Assembly (NCBI GenBank): GCA_014529385.2 | Contig: CM043955.1 | Coordinates: 149,621,640 to 149,685,639, forward strand | DNA: 64,000 nucleotides | From: Adiantum capillus-veneris | Taxonomy: Eukaryota; Streptophyta; Polypodiopsida; Polypodiales; Pteridaceae | Reading direction: 5' to 3' | Shown: piece after piece, positions 9,635-20,749 of the stretch | Layout: the number at the start of each line of letters is the position of its first letter | Numbering within the stretch: the first letter of the stretch is position 1 | Program-made: the position numbers and the translations under genes | The notes under the pieces: generated by a model | Told to the model about the DNA's origin: nothing | Seen by the model: the letters and a program-made list of their open reading frames with translations, nothing else | Databases searched by the model: none

Positions 9635-11005
9635 TCATACAAAAATTGTGCCGTGGTCCTTGGCATCTGCTTTTTGAGTTGCCTTTGCTTCGACCCACTT
9701 TGTTAGATAGTCTGTAGCCACAATGATGTATTGTGCATGAGTCTTATATGCAGGAGGTGAAATGGGTCCGACATAATCAATCCCCCATTTTGCAAAAGCT
9801 CTTGCCCCCATCATTGGTCTAAGCGGCATATCATCTCTTTTAAGTGGTACTTTGGTCCGCTGACAGTCATCACACCGTTTAACGTATTCCTCAGCGTCCA
9901 TATGTAATGTTGGCCACCATATTCCTGCGGCTAAGACAAGTTTTGCTGTCTTATCACCTGAGAAATGGCCTCCACCTACTCCTCCATGAGCTTGCTCCAG
10001 GATTATCACATACTCAGACTCTGATGCGCAAATCCTAAGCTGGTTGTCTTTAACTCTCTTATAGAGTTGATCTCCTATTAAAGCGTAATCTCTAGCTTCT
10101 GTCTCTACTGATTTCTGACGAGCTCTTGACGGTCCTTCTGGGAAAGTTCTATTTGTGAGATATTCAACAATATACTGACTCCATTCTGGAGCGATCATTA
10201 TCTGATATAATGTCGAATACTCTGCTGGCGGTTTTGATGAACATACAGTGACATATTTATGTACGCTTTCTTTCATTCCTGGCCAATAGACTCCCAATTG
10301 TAACAAATTCCTATATGTGTTCCTTCTTGAACAATGAAATGCACATTCCTGAACATGTGCTTCGCGCAGATATATATTATATTCCTCAGGATTGATGCAT
10401 AGTCGTAAAACATGATCATTTCCCAATTGATACAACCTTCCTGCAACCAATTGAAGATTCTTGGATTGCTGAATAGCAATATGTTTCAGGTTGTATTCTC
10501 TTCTATCGAACTCTCCTCCATAGGTTAATAGGTTAACGACATTTTGAGACCACTTCGGTATCATTTCTATGTTGAACAAGTACGCGTCTGGCATGTCGTC
10601 ATCTACTCCTATAGGGTCTTCTCCATTCGTCAATCGCGAAAGATGATCAGCTCTAAGATGTGTTTTTCCTTTCTTTACTACTACCGTGAAGTCGAATTCC
10701 AGTAAGATAATGAACCATCTCACTATTCTCCCGGTATTGCATGGTTTATTCACTAGGTAGAGCAAGGCTTGGTGATCCGTAAAAAACACAAACTTGTTGG
10801 CTAGAAGATAATGCCGAAATTTCTTCACAGCATATATCATTCCTAATCCTTCTCGCTCTGTTGTGGTGTAATTCTTCTCTGATTGTTGAGCTGTCGACTG
10901 GCGTAACAGATAGGAAAATCCATGTTTCCTTCTTCTGGCTGAGTCAGAATGCATCCTATTGCATATGCCGAAGCATCTATATGCACATGGAATATCTTCT
11001 CCCAA
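9635..11005 (-). pseudogene. RNase H C-terminal part, two H2C2 modules and integrase core start (element A)
   Basis: 456 codons. RNase H motifs come first (TTEREGLGMIYAVKKFRHYL, TDHQALLYL, RADHLSRL). Two integrase zinc-type modules then follow in tandem. Copy 1 has H217, H224 and C255, with Lys where the last Cys is expected. Copy 2 is canonical with H340, H346, C378 and C381. Each is preceded by a matching L-Y-x-x-x-x-D-x-x-L-R-I/L-C lead-in, so the whole block of about 130 residues was duplicated. The integrase core starts with GIDYVGPIS (first catalytic Asp about residue 410). A frameshift near 9640 ends the frame; the second Asp (SDRGTHF) is readable in another frame around 9580-9600. Confidence 0.85.
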
Positions 11006-11094
11006 TCTGGTGATTTCAAAACTGGAGCAGTAATGAGTGCCTCTTTCAATTTCTTGAACGATTCCTCACACTCCTCTGTCCATTCAAAGTTCAC
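10843..11094 (-). pseudogene. RT/RNase H junction of element A
   Basis: 83 codons covering WTEECEESFKKLKEAL (RT thumb/connection) and IFHVHIDASAYAIGCILTQ (start of RNase H, first catalytic Asp in the HIDAS motif). It overlaps the next frame downstream, with a frameshift near 10880 splitting RNase H. Confidence 0.85.
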
Positions 11095-11096
11095 TA

Positions 11097-11761
11097 TTAG
11101 CCTGTAAAGTGGTGGCCTATTATAGCGTACATGTAAATGAATCGTCTATAATATCCGCAATGTCCCATAAAGCTCTGTACTTGTTTCGCATTGGTTGGTC
11201 TAGGCATATCCACTATAACTTTTATCTTCTCTAAATCCGTGGATATCCGTTTTGTGAGACAATATGTCCCAGAATTCTGCCCTGTCGGACCATAAACACA
11301 CATTTCTCAGGATTGAGACAAATGCGATATGTCCTACATTTCTCAAATACTTTTCTTAGGTGTTCTAGATGCTCATCTCTCAGAAGAGAATGTACACATA
11401 AGTCATCCATGTATATTTCTAGAAACAACCTTAAGTATTCTTTGAAAGCATGCGTCATCAGCCTCTGGAAGGTTGCGGGAGCATTGGTTAGACCAAAAGG
11501 CATAACCCTATAAGCATAAATTCCCCACTCCGTTGCAAAAGCTGTTTTATGTTGATCTTCCAGTGCTATGGCTAGCTGGTTATATCCTGAAAAACCATCA
11601 AGAAAAGAGTATGTTGTTTTCCCTGATACACGCTCTAGAACATGATCAGTTATCGGCAAGGGATAATTGTCCCTGATTGTTGCAGCATTCACTTTCTTTA
11701 AGTTGACACACACTCGGAGTTTTCCGTTCTTCTTGGGTACCACCACAATGGAGATACCCAA
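11097..11761 (-). pseudogene. Reverse transcriptase palm and fingers of element A
   Basis: Two frames (11761-11231, 11303-11097) together cover the RT core: VVVPKKNGKLRVCV, YPLPITDHVLERV, FLDGFSGYNQLA, FRVMPFGLTNAPATFQ-type motif and the catalytic IYMDDLCVHS (both Asp intact), then LGHIVSQNG and MGHCGYYRRFI. A frameshift within LGHIVSQNG splits the frame. The LNPEKC/LGH motifs place it with plant Ty3/gypsy elements without chromodomains. Confidence 0.9.
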
Positions 11762-11885
11762 TCGGTGTGTTCAATCTCGTATATGAATTCAGCTTCCATT
11801 AGCTTATCTATCTCTTCTTTGATTCGCTTAGCAAAAGTATCATTATATGTGTATGGTCTCTGTCTGCTAGGCTTTGCGTCTTGTT

Positions 11886-12503
11886 TCAGTGGGATTGTGT
11901 GTTGGCATATCGATGGTCAACTCCCTTTAAGTCCTTATAAGACCATGCAAACACATCCCTATACTCTCTGAGAAGACTCAAAAGTCTCTCTTCCTCGCCT
12001 GGAGACAAATCTGTGGCTATGTACACCGGTCTAGGTGGCTCACCTGGAGCTGCTAAATCAACTTTTTTTGCATCCTCCGGTCCGTCATAAGATTCGTTCT
12101 CCTTTCTCTCTCGAATAGGTTGGGTTAATACCACCTTCCTATCCTCTATTGTGAATTTCCTATAGTGAGAGGGAACATCCATGTTTTCCTTGATTTTGAC
12201 GTTTTCGTCCTCTCCACTCTCAATTTCTGTCGTCCAAACTTCTTTCAGAGTTTTCTTGAGCTCTCTGTACTTGTTTCTACGTTCTAGCTTGGACTCCGCG
12301 TGTTCTCTGTTGCGCTTGTTCTTTTCTGATTTTTCAGTTTCAGTTTTCGTTCCATTCCTTTGAACTTGATTTCTTGAGCCTTTGTTATTTTTTCGTAAGC
12401 TCTTTTGATCATTGCCTCTCATTCTTCCAGAACCCTTGTCCTTAACACAATCTTCCGCCTTTACTAGCATTAGGAATTGATTTTTTTCTCTTATTCTATG
12501 CAT
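11886..12503 (-). pseudogene. Protease-RT linker and RT N-terminus (element A)
   Basis: 205 codons in the same frame as the protease ORF upstream. A long Lys/Arg/Glu-rich linker leads to VYIATDLSPGEEERLLSLLREYRDVFAWSYKDLKG, the RT N-terminal motif (typical V-F-A-W). It ends with a frameshift; the next motif QRPYTYNDTFAKRI continues in another phase up to about 11765. The linker is shared with family C, where VYDF-type and EVWTT motifs recur. Confidence 0.75.
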
Positions 12504-12656
12504 CGGATTGGTTCTAACCCCCTTTGTTTTTCTCTTTGCTCTATAGCGTTTCTAGCATTGTTTAGTTTGGTTCGGAAAATCATAAAATCGGACATCCGTT
12601 ATAGTTTCTTCGTTTCCGCTTGAATTGTCCGTTGACTCGTTGTCTGCTTCATTTCC

Positions 12657-14897
12657 CTACTCAGGATGATCGGGAATGTCGTGAAACACCTCCTCTTCAT
12701 CTTCCTTTTCCAGTGTATCGTTCTTTTCAGTTTCTTTTTCGATTACAGTTCTCAACATGAAGTACGGAACCACGTCGTACCCGTCTTTGTCGCAAAATTT
12801 CGTTGTGGGACCATCCGGAATTGCACAAACATCTAGGGTTGCTAGAATGTGTATCCATTCTAATGGTTCAAGCGTGTCCTCTGGAAAGGGTTCTCCTATA
12901 TAAGCTTCGTCTTCGATAGCCCTTTCTAAAACACATTCTTCTCGTTTCAGACTTCCACATTGCGAAGCTCCACACATCCATAACTCCTTGGGTTTACCTA
13001 ACCAAGCTGGAAATTCGGATCCCGCCAAAGTAGCTGAATCAAACTCCTCCACCGGTGTTCGGTTCACATCTTTGTAGCTATGGTCTTTCAGGTTCACACG
13101 TGTAGTGGTTTCCATATTTCTCAGGTATATGTGATCGTAGCCCCAATCTTGGACCATTTTCAACTGTCTCATGAATGGTCTTCCCAGTATGATATCATAG
13201 TTATTCTCCTTGCCAAAATCGACAATAGCAAAAGTATATTCGTATTCAATGCCGCAAGAAGTCACTACAACTTTCTCTAATAACCCCATAGGTTTCTCCA
13301 TGTGTCCATCTACTAATTGGAGTTTCAACCTAGTCTTCCTTATTGCTGGTTTCCCCCATTTTTTCCAGATTTCTTTTGTAGCAATGGCTACCCCAGCTCC
13401 GCTGTCTAGTATTGCCATCGTGTTTACTCCTTGGAATTCAACTGGTAAGGTTGTATTCCCCTCTTCACCTTCGCAATACTCTCCGACCTTGTTTAAGGGT
13501 ACAGGCTTAGCGTTCTTTTGTGGTTTACTCAGCTCTTGTATACCCTCTTGCAGTCTCGATGTTGGGTCTTTTACCCCAAATTTCTCCAAGCATTTTCCTA
13601 CAGTGGTCCACATATGTGGTCTTAACCTCAAAAGCTCAGCTAGAGAGATAGTGCATGTCACTGGTGTTGACAAGATCTCTATCAATCCTTGCGAGTCCAT
13701 GACTTGTTTTGATGAGATTCTTCGTGAGGGAAGTGCTCTAGTCTCGGATTTTGCTTCATACTCTCCTAAGTATGAAGGTAAGGTATTCAGTGAATGAGGT
13801 TTGCTCTCCATTGTTCTAACAGAGCCCCCATCTCCCCAGTAAGATTGCAGATCCAAGTCCACTTGAGATCCTGCCTCAAATTCCACTATGGGAGGATTCC
13901 TGATGTCCTTTTCCCAATTTTTCTGATTAGCTTGGCAACTTAGCTCGTTTGCAAAGTTTGCCTCTCTCACTTGTTTCCAAAATTCATTGTAATCATCATC
14001 TCTTCCGTAAGACCTCTGTATGACTGGATGAAAACTCTCTATCTCCTGATCGGTTGTGTTCAACACTATGCGGTCATCCTTGTGTGTATTTTCAGGCTTT
14101 TGTGCACTGGGAGTCTTTTCAGCTACCCGTGAAACAATCGTCTCTTCCTGAATTGGGTTTTCCGTTCCACAATTCATTGTTTCTTTTGGTGGTTCTAATA
14201 AGGCTTGTGCAGTCTCGATCATTCTCTGGCACATTTCAAGTCTCTGCTTTTCCAATTCCGCGTTTGGGTATGTCATCCACCTCTGTTCTTGTGTTTGGTT
14301 GTTCTTTAACCTAGCTTCGTAAGCTCTCATCAGTGCGTCCAATGGTTCGTGTACTTTGTCGACTAGCATTGATCCCCCTGAGCTTAAGCTCGTTGTTTCT
14401 TTGATAGTCTTTTGTTTCGTTCTTTCCGGGCTCATCTCTCGTTTCCCGTTTTGACTCTCAAGTTTTTCTAATCTATCTTTAGTTCGCTTTAGTTCCTCAT
14501 CTAGAATAGCGTCTTCACGTTCTTTTCTCAACTTCATGCGTGCTTTTCTAGATTTCCATGTGTTTTTCTGGCTCCGCGGTCCTGGACTAACCATTTCAGT
14601 CGCTAACTTTCCATTCTCAGGTTCTCTAGTGGTTTTCTTAGCTTGAGCTCTAGTAACAACTTGCGTTGGTATCAGAGTTTCATTTTCAGACCCACTGCTG
14701 GTAGGAATAGTTTCTAGCATATTCAATGTCGTCTTTTGCACTTTGTTTGGATTCTTTGAACAATCCTCAATGAAGTGAGTAACCCCACACTCAATGCAAT
14801 AAGCGTTAATTCTAATGATTTCCATATGTGGGCAAACATTCATCAGATGGTCACCTCCACACTTGTAATAGGGTCCTAGTGCTGGTCTTGGTCCCAT
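12657..14897 (-). pseudogene. CCHC region, charged linker and protease (element A)
   Basis: 746 codons. The N-terminus has two Cys/His clusters, the clearer being C-x2-C-x3-H-x4-C (YCIECGVTHFIEDC), one residue shorter than a standard gag knuckle. A VTRAQAKK segment and a charged, coiled-coil-like middle follow. The retropepsin domain begins at about residue 485 with AILDSGAGVAIATK (about residue 497) and ends with DIILGRPFMRQLKMVQDWG. The frame continues through TAG at 12657 and another TAG near 12552 into the RT linker, so gag C-terminus, protease and RT were one reading frame. Confidence 0.85.
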
Positions 14898-14927
14898 TTG
14901 ATTCTTCCTTTGTGGATAGGATGGTCT

Positions 14928-15470
14928 TTATCCTGTTAACCCTCCATGAGCTATGAACATCAATGTTCTTGCGTCCAAATTGTATCTCTCTTCATCAGAA
15001 GCACTTGTAATTGTTGGTATTCCAACATTCCCAATCATGCCCCATGGTTCTGGTTGTTTGGGTTCTTCTGGTGGGTAATACACAGTTGGAGACATGTGTG
15101 CACCAGATTCTTCATAATAGGCTTGAACAGGCACTAGGGCTTGTTCTTCCTAATTCTCTAAGATTGGTGCATATCTAATGCCTACTGGTCTTGCTCCTGG
15201 TAAAGGTGGTTGTTGTCCCAATACCGGTTGCGGTCTTTCTATCCCCATAGGTCCTGGTACATTTCCCGTTGGGTATCGAGGTACTGGATGTACTTGAGGT
15301 GGTGCTAATTGAGCAGGAGGTGCATACTGACGCTCCCTTACATACCCTTTGTTGTAATAGCACTCCTCTATTGGATGGTTTGTCCATTTTTGTTCAATAG
15401 CACACCATTTCAGTGTTTTTGGCAATGGTTTTTGGTATGGTGCCATCCTTTTTAGAGCATCTTCTATCAT
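14928..15470 (-). pseudogene. Gag C-terminal proline-rich segment (element A)
   Basis: Two open pieces (15470-15150, 15134-14928) in the same frame as the protease ORF, interrupted by a TAG near 15150 and a TAA near 14928. They carry an IEQKWTNHPIEECYYNKGY motif and a proline-rich run, also found in family C (EQKWTNHETHKCFY). This frame is -1 relative to gag and overlaps its end. Confidence 0.7.
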
Positions 15471-15475
15471 TTGCT

Positions 15476-17182
15476 CTACATTGGCATGGTTGTTGTTTGA
15501 ACATTCTTTTTAGTGGTAGTCTTGCTCACTACGGAGGAAGAGCTACTGGATGCGAAATCTGTATCCGCTGACACCTCTCCATAAACCGTACAGTTATCCA
15601 CTAAGTACAATGCTTCTCTCGTCACTTGCTCGAAACTTGTACAAGCTTTCAAGTGCAAGTCCTTCTTGAGAGTGTCATTCCTCAGTCCCTCAATAAAGAG
15701 AACAGATAGTCTGTCATCTTGTGGTCGTTCACGTACTGGACATCTCTCAATGTATTGTTTGAAGCGAAGTGAAGATTCCTTCACTTTTTCGTGTTCTCTC
15801 TGTTTAAAAGCATATATTTGTGAGACCGTATTGTGCTTAATCCCTCGTTTTGAGAATTCCTCAGCAAACTCTCTTAGCAAATGGTCAATGTCATGGAATC
15901 CCCCTATGTTCAGTGGTTGAAACCATGTCAGTGCCGTACCTTCTAGAGTAAGACCAAATCCCTCGTATTGTGTATGGAAATCTGTTATCTGCTCAGCTCT
16001 TAAGACTTGCTTAAAGAGTGACACATGTGCATACGGATCTCCCGAACCTGTGTCCCGGCTAAAGCTTTCTCTAGCATCATGGACTTCATGGGTTACCCTT
16101 GTCGGTTCCCCTGCCCTGAATCTACTACTAGGAGGTAAATGTGATGGTTCCGCTTCGAACCTTGGACCTGGAGTGGTATACATGGGGATTGGAACTGCAC
16201 TACCTCGATTCGTATCCATTGACTCTCTGGAATGTAATGATCCCATTGGTCCGGGCTTCGAGTACTGAGGTTGACTGAAAGAGTCAGCAGCCTGAGTTCT
16301 TTGTCCTCCTGTCGTCATTGGGTTTTGCCCTCCATTTGTTGGTGCTGGTCTTTGTGAGCTAGAAGTAACATAATACTGATGTAGTGGTCCCCCAAAGTAT
16401 GTATATCCTTCTAATTCTTTCTTGCCCATTGTTGAGTATTGCCTGCCATACTTGTCGTAAGCGGCAATTTTCACTTCCGATCCCTCTGTATAGGTAAAGA
16501 CATAAAGTCTTTTTTGGTCTGTCAACTCTCCGGTGTAGGGTTCTTCACATCTATAATAGAGATCTTGCTCCCCATTTTTATATTTGTATAGCCCCACATA
16601 GATGTTATCAGTGTTGATCCTTGTAGTTTCATTCTCTCTTCTTAACCTCGCATCAGGGAAGTTCATTATTGGTGCTTTCTCCTCAAGTTCTTCATCTACT
16701 TTGGCTTTGGTGCCCATCAATCCCCACTTGTCCACAATGTTAGGGTTTAGGACTACCAAGTACATGGTACCCTCGTCATCTAGATATCTATCTCCGCTAT
16801 AGCTCACAGGCACTAAGTCCTTGAACTCACTAGGTCTATCTTCTATCTTCACACAATAGCGGTCCATTCCATCCTTGTAGATCTTGGCACCTTGCTCATT
16901 GTCGTACTGATATTTTATGAACAATAGCTTCATTGTGGCGGAAGGGCTTGATGATCCTACTGCCATATTTTTTCTGTTGTTCAGGTTCAGGTGTTCCAAG
17001 TGTTCGGTGAAAATCTCGTAAGATCTCTCCGAAGAAGTATCAGAGACACTTTCTTCAAAGATCGGCTCTAATGGTTGCACCCAACTTTGGTTTACACTTC
17101 CCTCGGTTGATATGACACTTGCTGGTTCCCCTTGTTTTGGTTGGTTATTCTGGAGGTTCCTGCCCGATCTCAAATTCATCAA
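15476..17182 (-). CDS. Gag with an extra N-terminal domain (element A)
   Basis: 568 codons, intact. Residues about 85-272 form a domain I do not recognise, marked by AKIYKDGMDRY, GDRYLDDEGTMYLVV, YVGLYKYKNGEQDLYYRC and TYFGGPLHQYY; it is strongly conserved in family C. After a low-complexity Ser/Pro-rich linker, residues about 385-530 are a standard retrotransposon gag (capsid) domain with LEGTALTWFQPLN, KRGIKHNTVSQIYAF and DDRLSVLFIEGLRN. The start begins MMNLRSGRNLQ and family C shows the same MNLRS start, supporting it. The frame ends in a -1 overlap with the protease frame. Confidence 0.88.
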   Translation of the reverse strand: MMNLRSGRNLQNNQPKQGEPASVISTEGSVNQSWVQPLEPIFEESVSDTSSERSYEIFTEHLEHLNLNNRKNMAVGSSSPSATMKLLFIKYQYDNEQGAKIYKDGMDRYCVKIEDRPSEFKDLVPVSYSGDRYLDDEGTMYLVVLNPNIVDKWGLMGTKAKVDEELEEKAPIMNFPDARLRRENETTRINTDNIYVGLYKYKNGEQDLYYRCEEPYTGELTDQKRLYVFTYTEGSEVKIAAYDKYGRQYSTMGKKELEGYTYFGGPLHQYYVTSSSQRPAPTNGGQNPMTTGGQRTQAADSFSQPQYSKPGPMGSLHSRESMDTNRGSAVPIPMYTTPGPRFEAEPSHLPPSSRFRAGEPTRVTHEVHDARESFSRDTGSGDPYAHVSLFKQVLRAEQITDFHTQYEGFGLTLEGTALTWFQPLNIGGFHDIDHLLREFAEEFSKRGIKHNTVSQIYAFKQREHEKVKESSLRFKQYIERCPVRERPQDDRLSVLFIEGLRNDTLKKDLHLKACTSFEQVTREALYLVDNCTVYGEVSADTDFASSSSSSVVSKTTTKKNVQTTTMPM

Positions 17183-17348
17183 TTCCCCTAAAGGACTTTA
17201 ACTTTTCCGTCTCGGCAATTTGTTTTCCCCAAGTTTTTGTGGTCAGAATTGATCCAAACTGATTGATAGTTGGTCAATTGTTTAATCTTGTCAGTTGGAC
17301 AACTTCTGTTTCATCAAGTGAGAATTTTGTTGCAGTTATGCTGAAAAA

Positions 17349-18067
17349 GACATTATACGCGTATGATGTCTTTTTTCACAGATTTAGACTATTTTGGTTA
17401 TGCTCACTCTCAGTAGGCCCCTTATGCTCTTTCCACTCACAAAATTCAGTTTGAACTCTGTTTGAGCGAGTTATGGCTAATTTAGGCTTTTCTTGGCAAT
17501 TTTCCGCTTTTGACTTGTTTTTTGGGTTAATTGTGATCCAAATGGGATGAAACTTGAAATATAACCTCTAGAAAGCTATTACAATGGATCTGTGTTAGAA
17601 AAGTATCAAAATATGTCCAAAATTAGGTCAAAGACATCATACGCGTATGATGTCCTTTTCATCAATTTGGGTCAAAACTTGATATTTATGCTTCCAACAG
17701 TGCTTGTAACAATCTTGTCAGGTCAGATATCAAAAATAAGCAGTGGATGTGCCAAAAGACATTATACGCGTATGATGTCTTTTGTCCCAGATTTTAACTA
17801 TTTTTGGTTTTAAGCCTTCTCCAATGTTTATAATTGAGTTTCAAGTGTTTTTGTCAGGTTTGAATGTAAAAACAAGATCTGAATCCAAAATTTCCTATTC
17901 TTTGCGTTTCTTGGACTCCGACTTGTCTTTTCGGGTTTCTTTGAGTGTTAATGCTCTTGTTTTAAGTTGAAATTAGGGTATAACCCCCCTTTTGAACACT
18001 TTGGTAAAGTCAAAATTTCTGTTTTGGTCTCTGTTTGGTCATTTAGACATCATACGCGTATGATGTC
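17349..18067. repeat. Four palindromes in the 5' leader of A
   Basis: Copies at 17349-17370, 17633-17654, 17758-17779 and 18046-18067 with core ACATCATACGCGTATGATGT. The second and fourth are perfect; the first and third carry one C-to-T change in the left arm. Spacings are 284, 125 and 288 bp, matching the first four spacings of the 3' array (283, 135, 285). The leader spans 17183-18586 between gag and the primer site and has no long ORF. Confidence 0.95.
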
Positions 18068-18586
18068 TAAAGTTGCAGATTTCCAGTTTTTTGGCACAGA
18101 ATCCTTCCTAAAGCTTTCTCAAGTGCTCAGCAACTCCCAGATACACAGAAAATTTCTCTGACTTTTGTTTATTGCAAGTTTCACTACTAACTCGACGGTT
18201 TAGTGATCTAACATGCAATCAACCATATCAAGCAAATACTCCAATGATTATTAGCTCTAGATCAGGATCAAATGAAGTCCTACCTAAGCTATTCCTAATC
18301 ATAAAATGGGTTTGGTAATTGTGACTTTAAAGATATCCACTGTCACTCACGGACTAGCAAATTCTTCTTCTATCAACAACTACTCAACACCAACAAAACA
18401 ACAAACAAATCTAAGCTAAACTAAAAATACTGTCAACATGGAAGACCCAGGAATACCCCACTTCCTAGTATCTCTCGAGATCTTCGGAGTCCACCACTCC
18501 TAGATATTTTCTAACTAAAGTATACAAAGTAGTTTATACGACTCACCTCGTAGGATTAGTCTAAGGTCACCTACTTAGGGCTCTCG

Positions 18587-18604
18587 TCCCCGGCAGCGGC
18601 GCCA
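18587..18604 (-). other. Primer binding site of element A (tRNA-Asp type)
   Basis: The plus strand reads TCCCCGGCAGCGGCGCCA, the 3' end of plant tRNA-Asp(GUC) as I remember it with one difference (CAG for CAA). The minus strand TGGCGCCGCTGCCGGGGA therefore pairs with the primer tRNA, two bases inside the LTR. Confidence 0.85.
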
Positions 18605-18606
18605 AA

Positions 18607-19551
18607 TGTTAAGGCGGTTACGCCGCTAGCGGAAGCTAAATAGCGAGAACTCAACCAACAATAGAATTTGTCAGACGAGGACGAAGCTTAACCCGCAGGC
18701 GCATGGAAACAACTAGGTGGGTGTCAAATCACCTACTCGACCTTCTAATGACAATCACTACTAAGGAAATCAAATCTAAGTTCTAAAATACGCAAGTGAC
18801 TGAAATCCGTACTACGAACGAATGCTATACGAAACAGGATCTAGAATCATTGAATCGATCTCAAACTCAAGGGGAAGTCTATGCACTAGGTAAGAACAAC
18901 ACCCTAAAGACTTGAACTGCAGAATCAACCTATAATCACTCCGTGCGGTAAACGCGTATGAAGACAGGCCGAAAAATACAGGTGACCGAAACTTGACCCC
19001 GATGGTACTAATGCGTAGCTCTACTCGTTGTGGTTCTATAGATATGCCGCACGCTCTATTCCGACACACGAGTTGGAAGAGAACTCACACCGAAGCTCGT
19101 AGGAACTTACCACACATAGAAGCCAATAGCGCGCACTCTTGGTATCAGTACGTAGCTCTCGCCGTTGCTAACACAATGGCGGTGTTGCTTCTCCAATGGC
19201 GGCCCCGTAGCTCGCGTAGCAAGTAGATAAGACTCTCTCTCTCTCTCACTCTCTCTCAGACACAGTCACGGCGCTCAAAAACTCACTTTGATTAATAATC
19301 TGAATCCCCTTAGGTTACAAAAACTTTGGCTTATATACCTCAGCCTTGGAGGTGAGAACATCTCTAACTAATTACATCAGCAAGTGAAATTACTTCGGGA
19401 TTACAAGCTGGAAACTCAATTGAGTCCCGTTACTTAATGAATGGCTCAATTCAAAATTAATGTCGGAAAGACATTTATTACAATCAATGGTTACAAAAAT
19501 GATGAGTGTGAGCAAAAATGTGGGTGTGATCCTCTGCTGGCTCGCTCAACA
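18607..19551 (-). repeat. 5' LTR of element A
   Basis: 945 bp, TGTTAAGG to GCTCAACA on the plus strand. It is nearly identical to the left LTR apart from about ten point differences and a much shorter CT run (19233-19257). The TATA box on the minus strand is at 19330-19337. Confidence 0.95.
19330..19337 (-). promoter_or_regulatory. TATA box of the A 5' LTR
   Basis: GGTATATAAGCC on the minus strand, about 215 nt from the outer LTR end. This copy would drive the genomic RNA of A. Confidence 0.6.
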
Positions 19552-19556
19552 TAGGC
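19552..19556. repeat. Target-site duplication of element A, right copy
   Basis: TAGGC, identical to 538-542. Confidence 0.9.
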
Positions 19557-20749
19557 AGAGAATTGATTGGTAACAGAATTTTAAACAATTTGTCAGCAAT
19601 AGGCATTAAATTGCAATGTAATCAAATGCATAAACAGATGTAAAGGTAAAAAATTAAACGAGTCTGGGGTCGCTAATTTAACGATCGAAAGGCACTAGAG
19701 ATCGACTATTAATACCATGGGTAAGCTTCTTAATTTTCTCTAGTTAATTAAGTTGTTTAATCGCGAGAGCCAAGTATTTCATGTTCGAGGGCTGACTAGA
19801 GGCTATACCTAGAGGACCTTGTAGTTAAGCTACGATAAAAGGAATTTCTCATGAAATCATCGCCTGACTGATTACCTTTTCTTTGACCCCCCAAAGTCTT
19901 TTCACAGTGATTCAATTTGATGTGTGTGCTTATTTTGTATGCCTTGGGTTTTTTGCTTTTCAAGGAAAAGTGCCCACACTGGGAACCTCTAGGGCTCTAG
20001 TACCATAGGCAATACATGTGAGTGAAGTACCAAATCAAGTTGAGATTTCTCTTCCAGCTTAAGATTTTACATTGTGGCACTTTGATTTTTTGTTTATTCA
20101 TTTTCAGCATTTTAATTTTGTAACTTTGGGGGGTCATATAACACTGATACACCTCCCCAGGCTCATCACACTAGTAAACTCCCTTTATAATACTTAAGCT
20201 AAAAGTCAATAGGGTCAAGCCCACTAGAAAGCCCTAGTACATTTCACACAATGCTGCCTAAATCCGATTAAGAACCTAAGTAACCATTGATTATTAGGAA
20301 GGCATTCCCCATGGTATTAAGAGAAGATCTCTAACACCTAACTTGGTCAAACTAGCTTAGTCGGACTGCTTGATTTTTAAACCTAGACAAGTGATTATGA
20401 CAAAAAATTACATTGAATTAAATGTTTGATACTAAGCAAATGCGGTGAATATTAGGCTACCAATCACAATTAAAGCAGACAATCATAGATGCAAAAAAGA
20501 TAAGGGGTAATGCTAATGGACAAGAAACACCTGTTTGTGTCGATGGTCGCGCTTGATTTGAAGAGTGAGTCGAGATAAAGATTCCATGAAGGTCCAAATC
20601 CTATCAATAGCAACACGCTCCTGTACACACTAGGAAACAAAAGGAATACCTCCAGGAGGCACATTAGTGGGAAAAGGTACCAACACTTATTGAACACAAC
20701 AAAAAACATAAGGAACCCTAACCTAATTATTTGCACTCCCCCTAGAGAA
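19557..20749. other. 3' untranslated part of element B
   Basis: About 1.2 kb between A's insertion point and the last B ORF; with 364-537 it forms B's 3' end. It has only short chance ORFs and no repeat that I can see. B's 3' end is not fixed independently. Confidence 0.5.

Noticed and set aside
13210..13797. 195-codon plus-strand ORF
   Set aside because: Antisense to the A protease domain; no features of its own.
18587..18604. tRNA-Asp gene fragment
   Set aside because: Only the 18 nt matching the 3' end occur, adjacent to LTRs, so these are primer binding sites. The same applies at 29194-29211.
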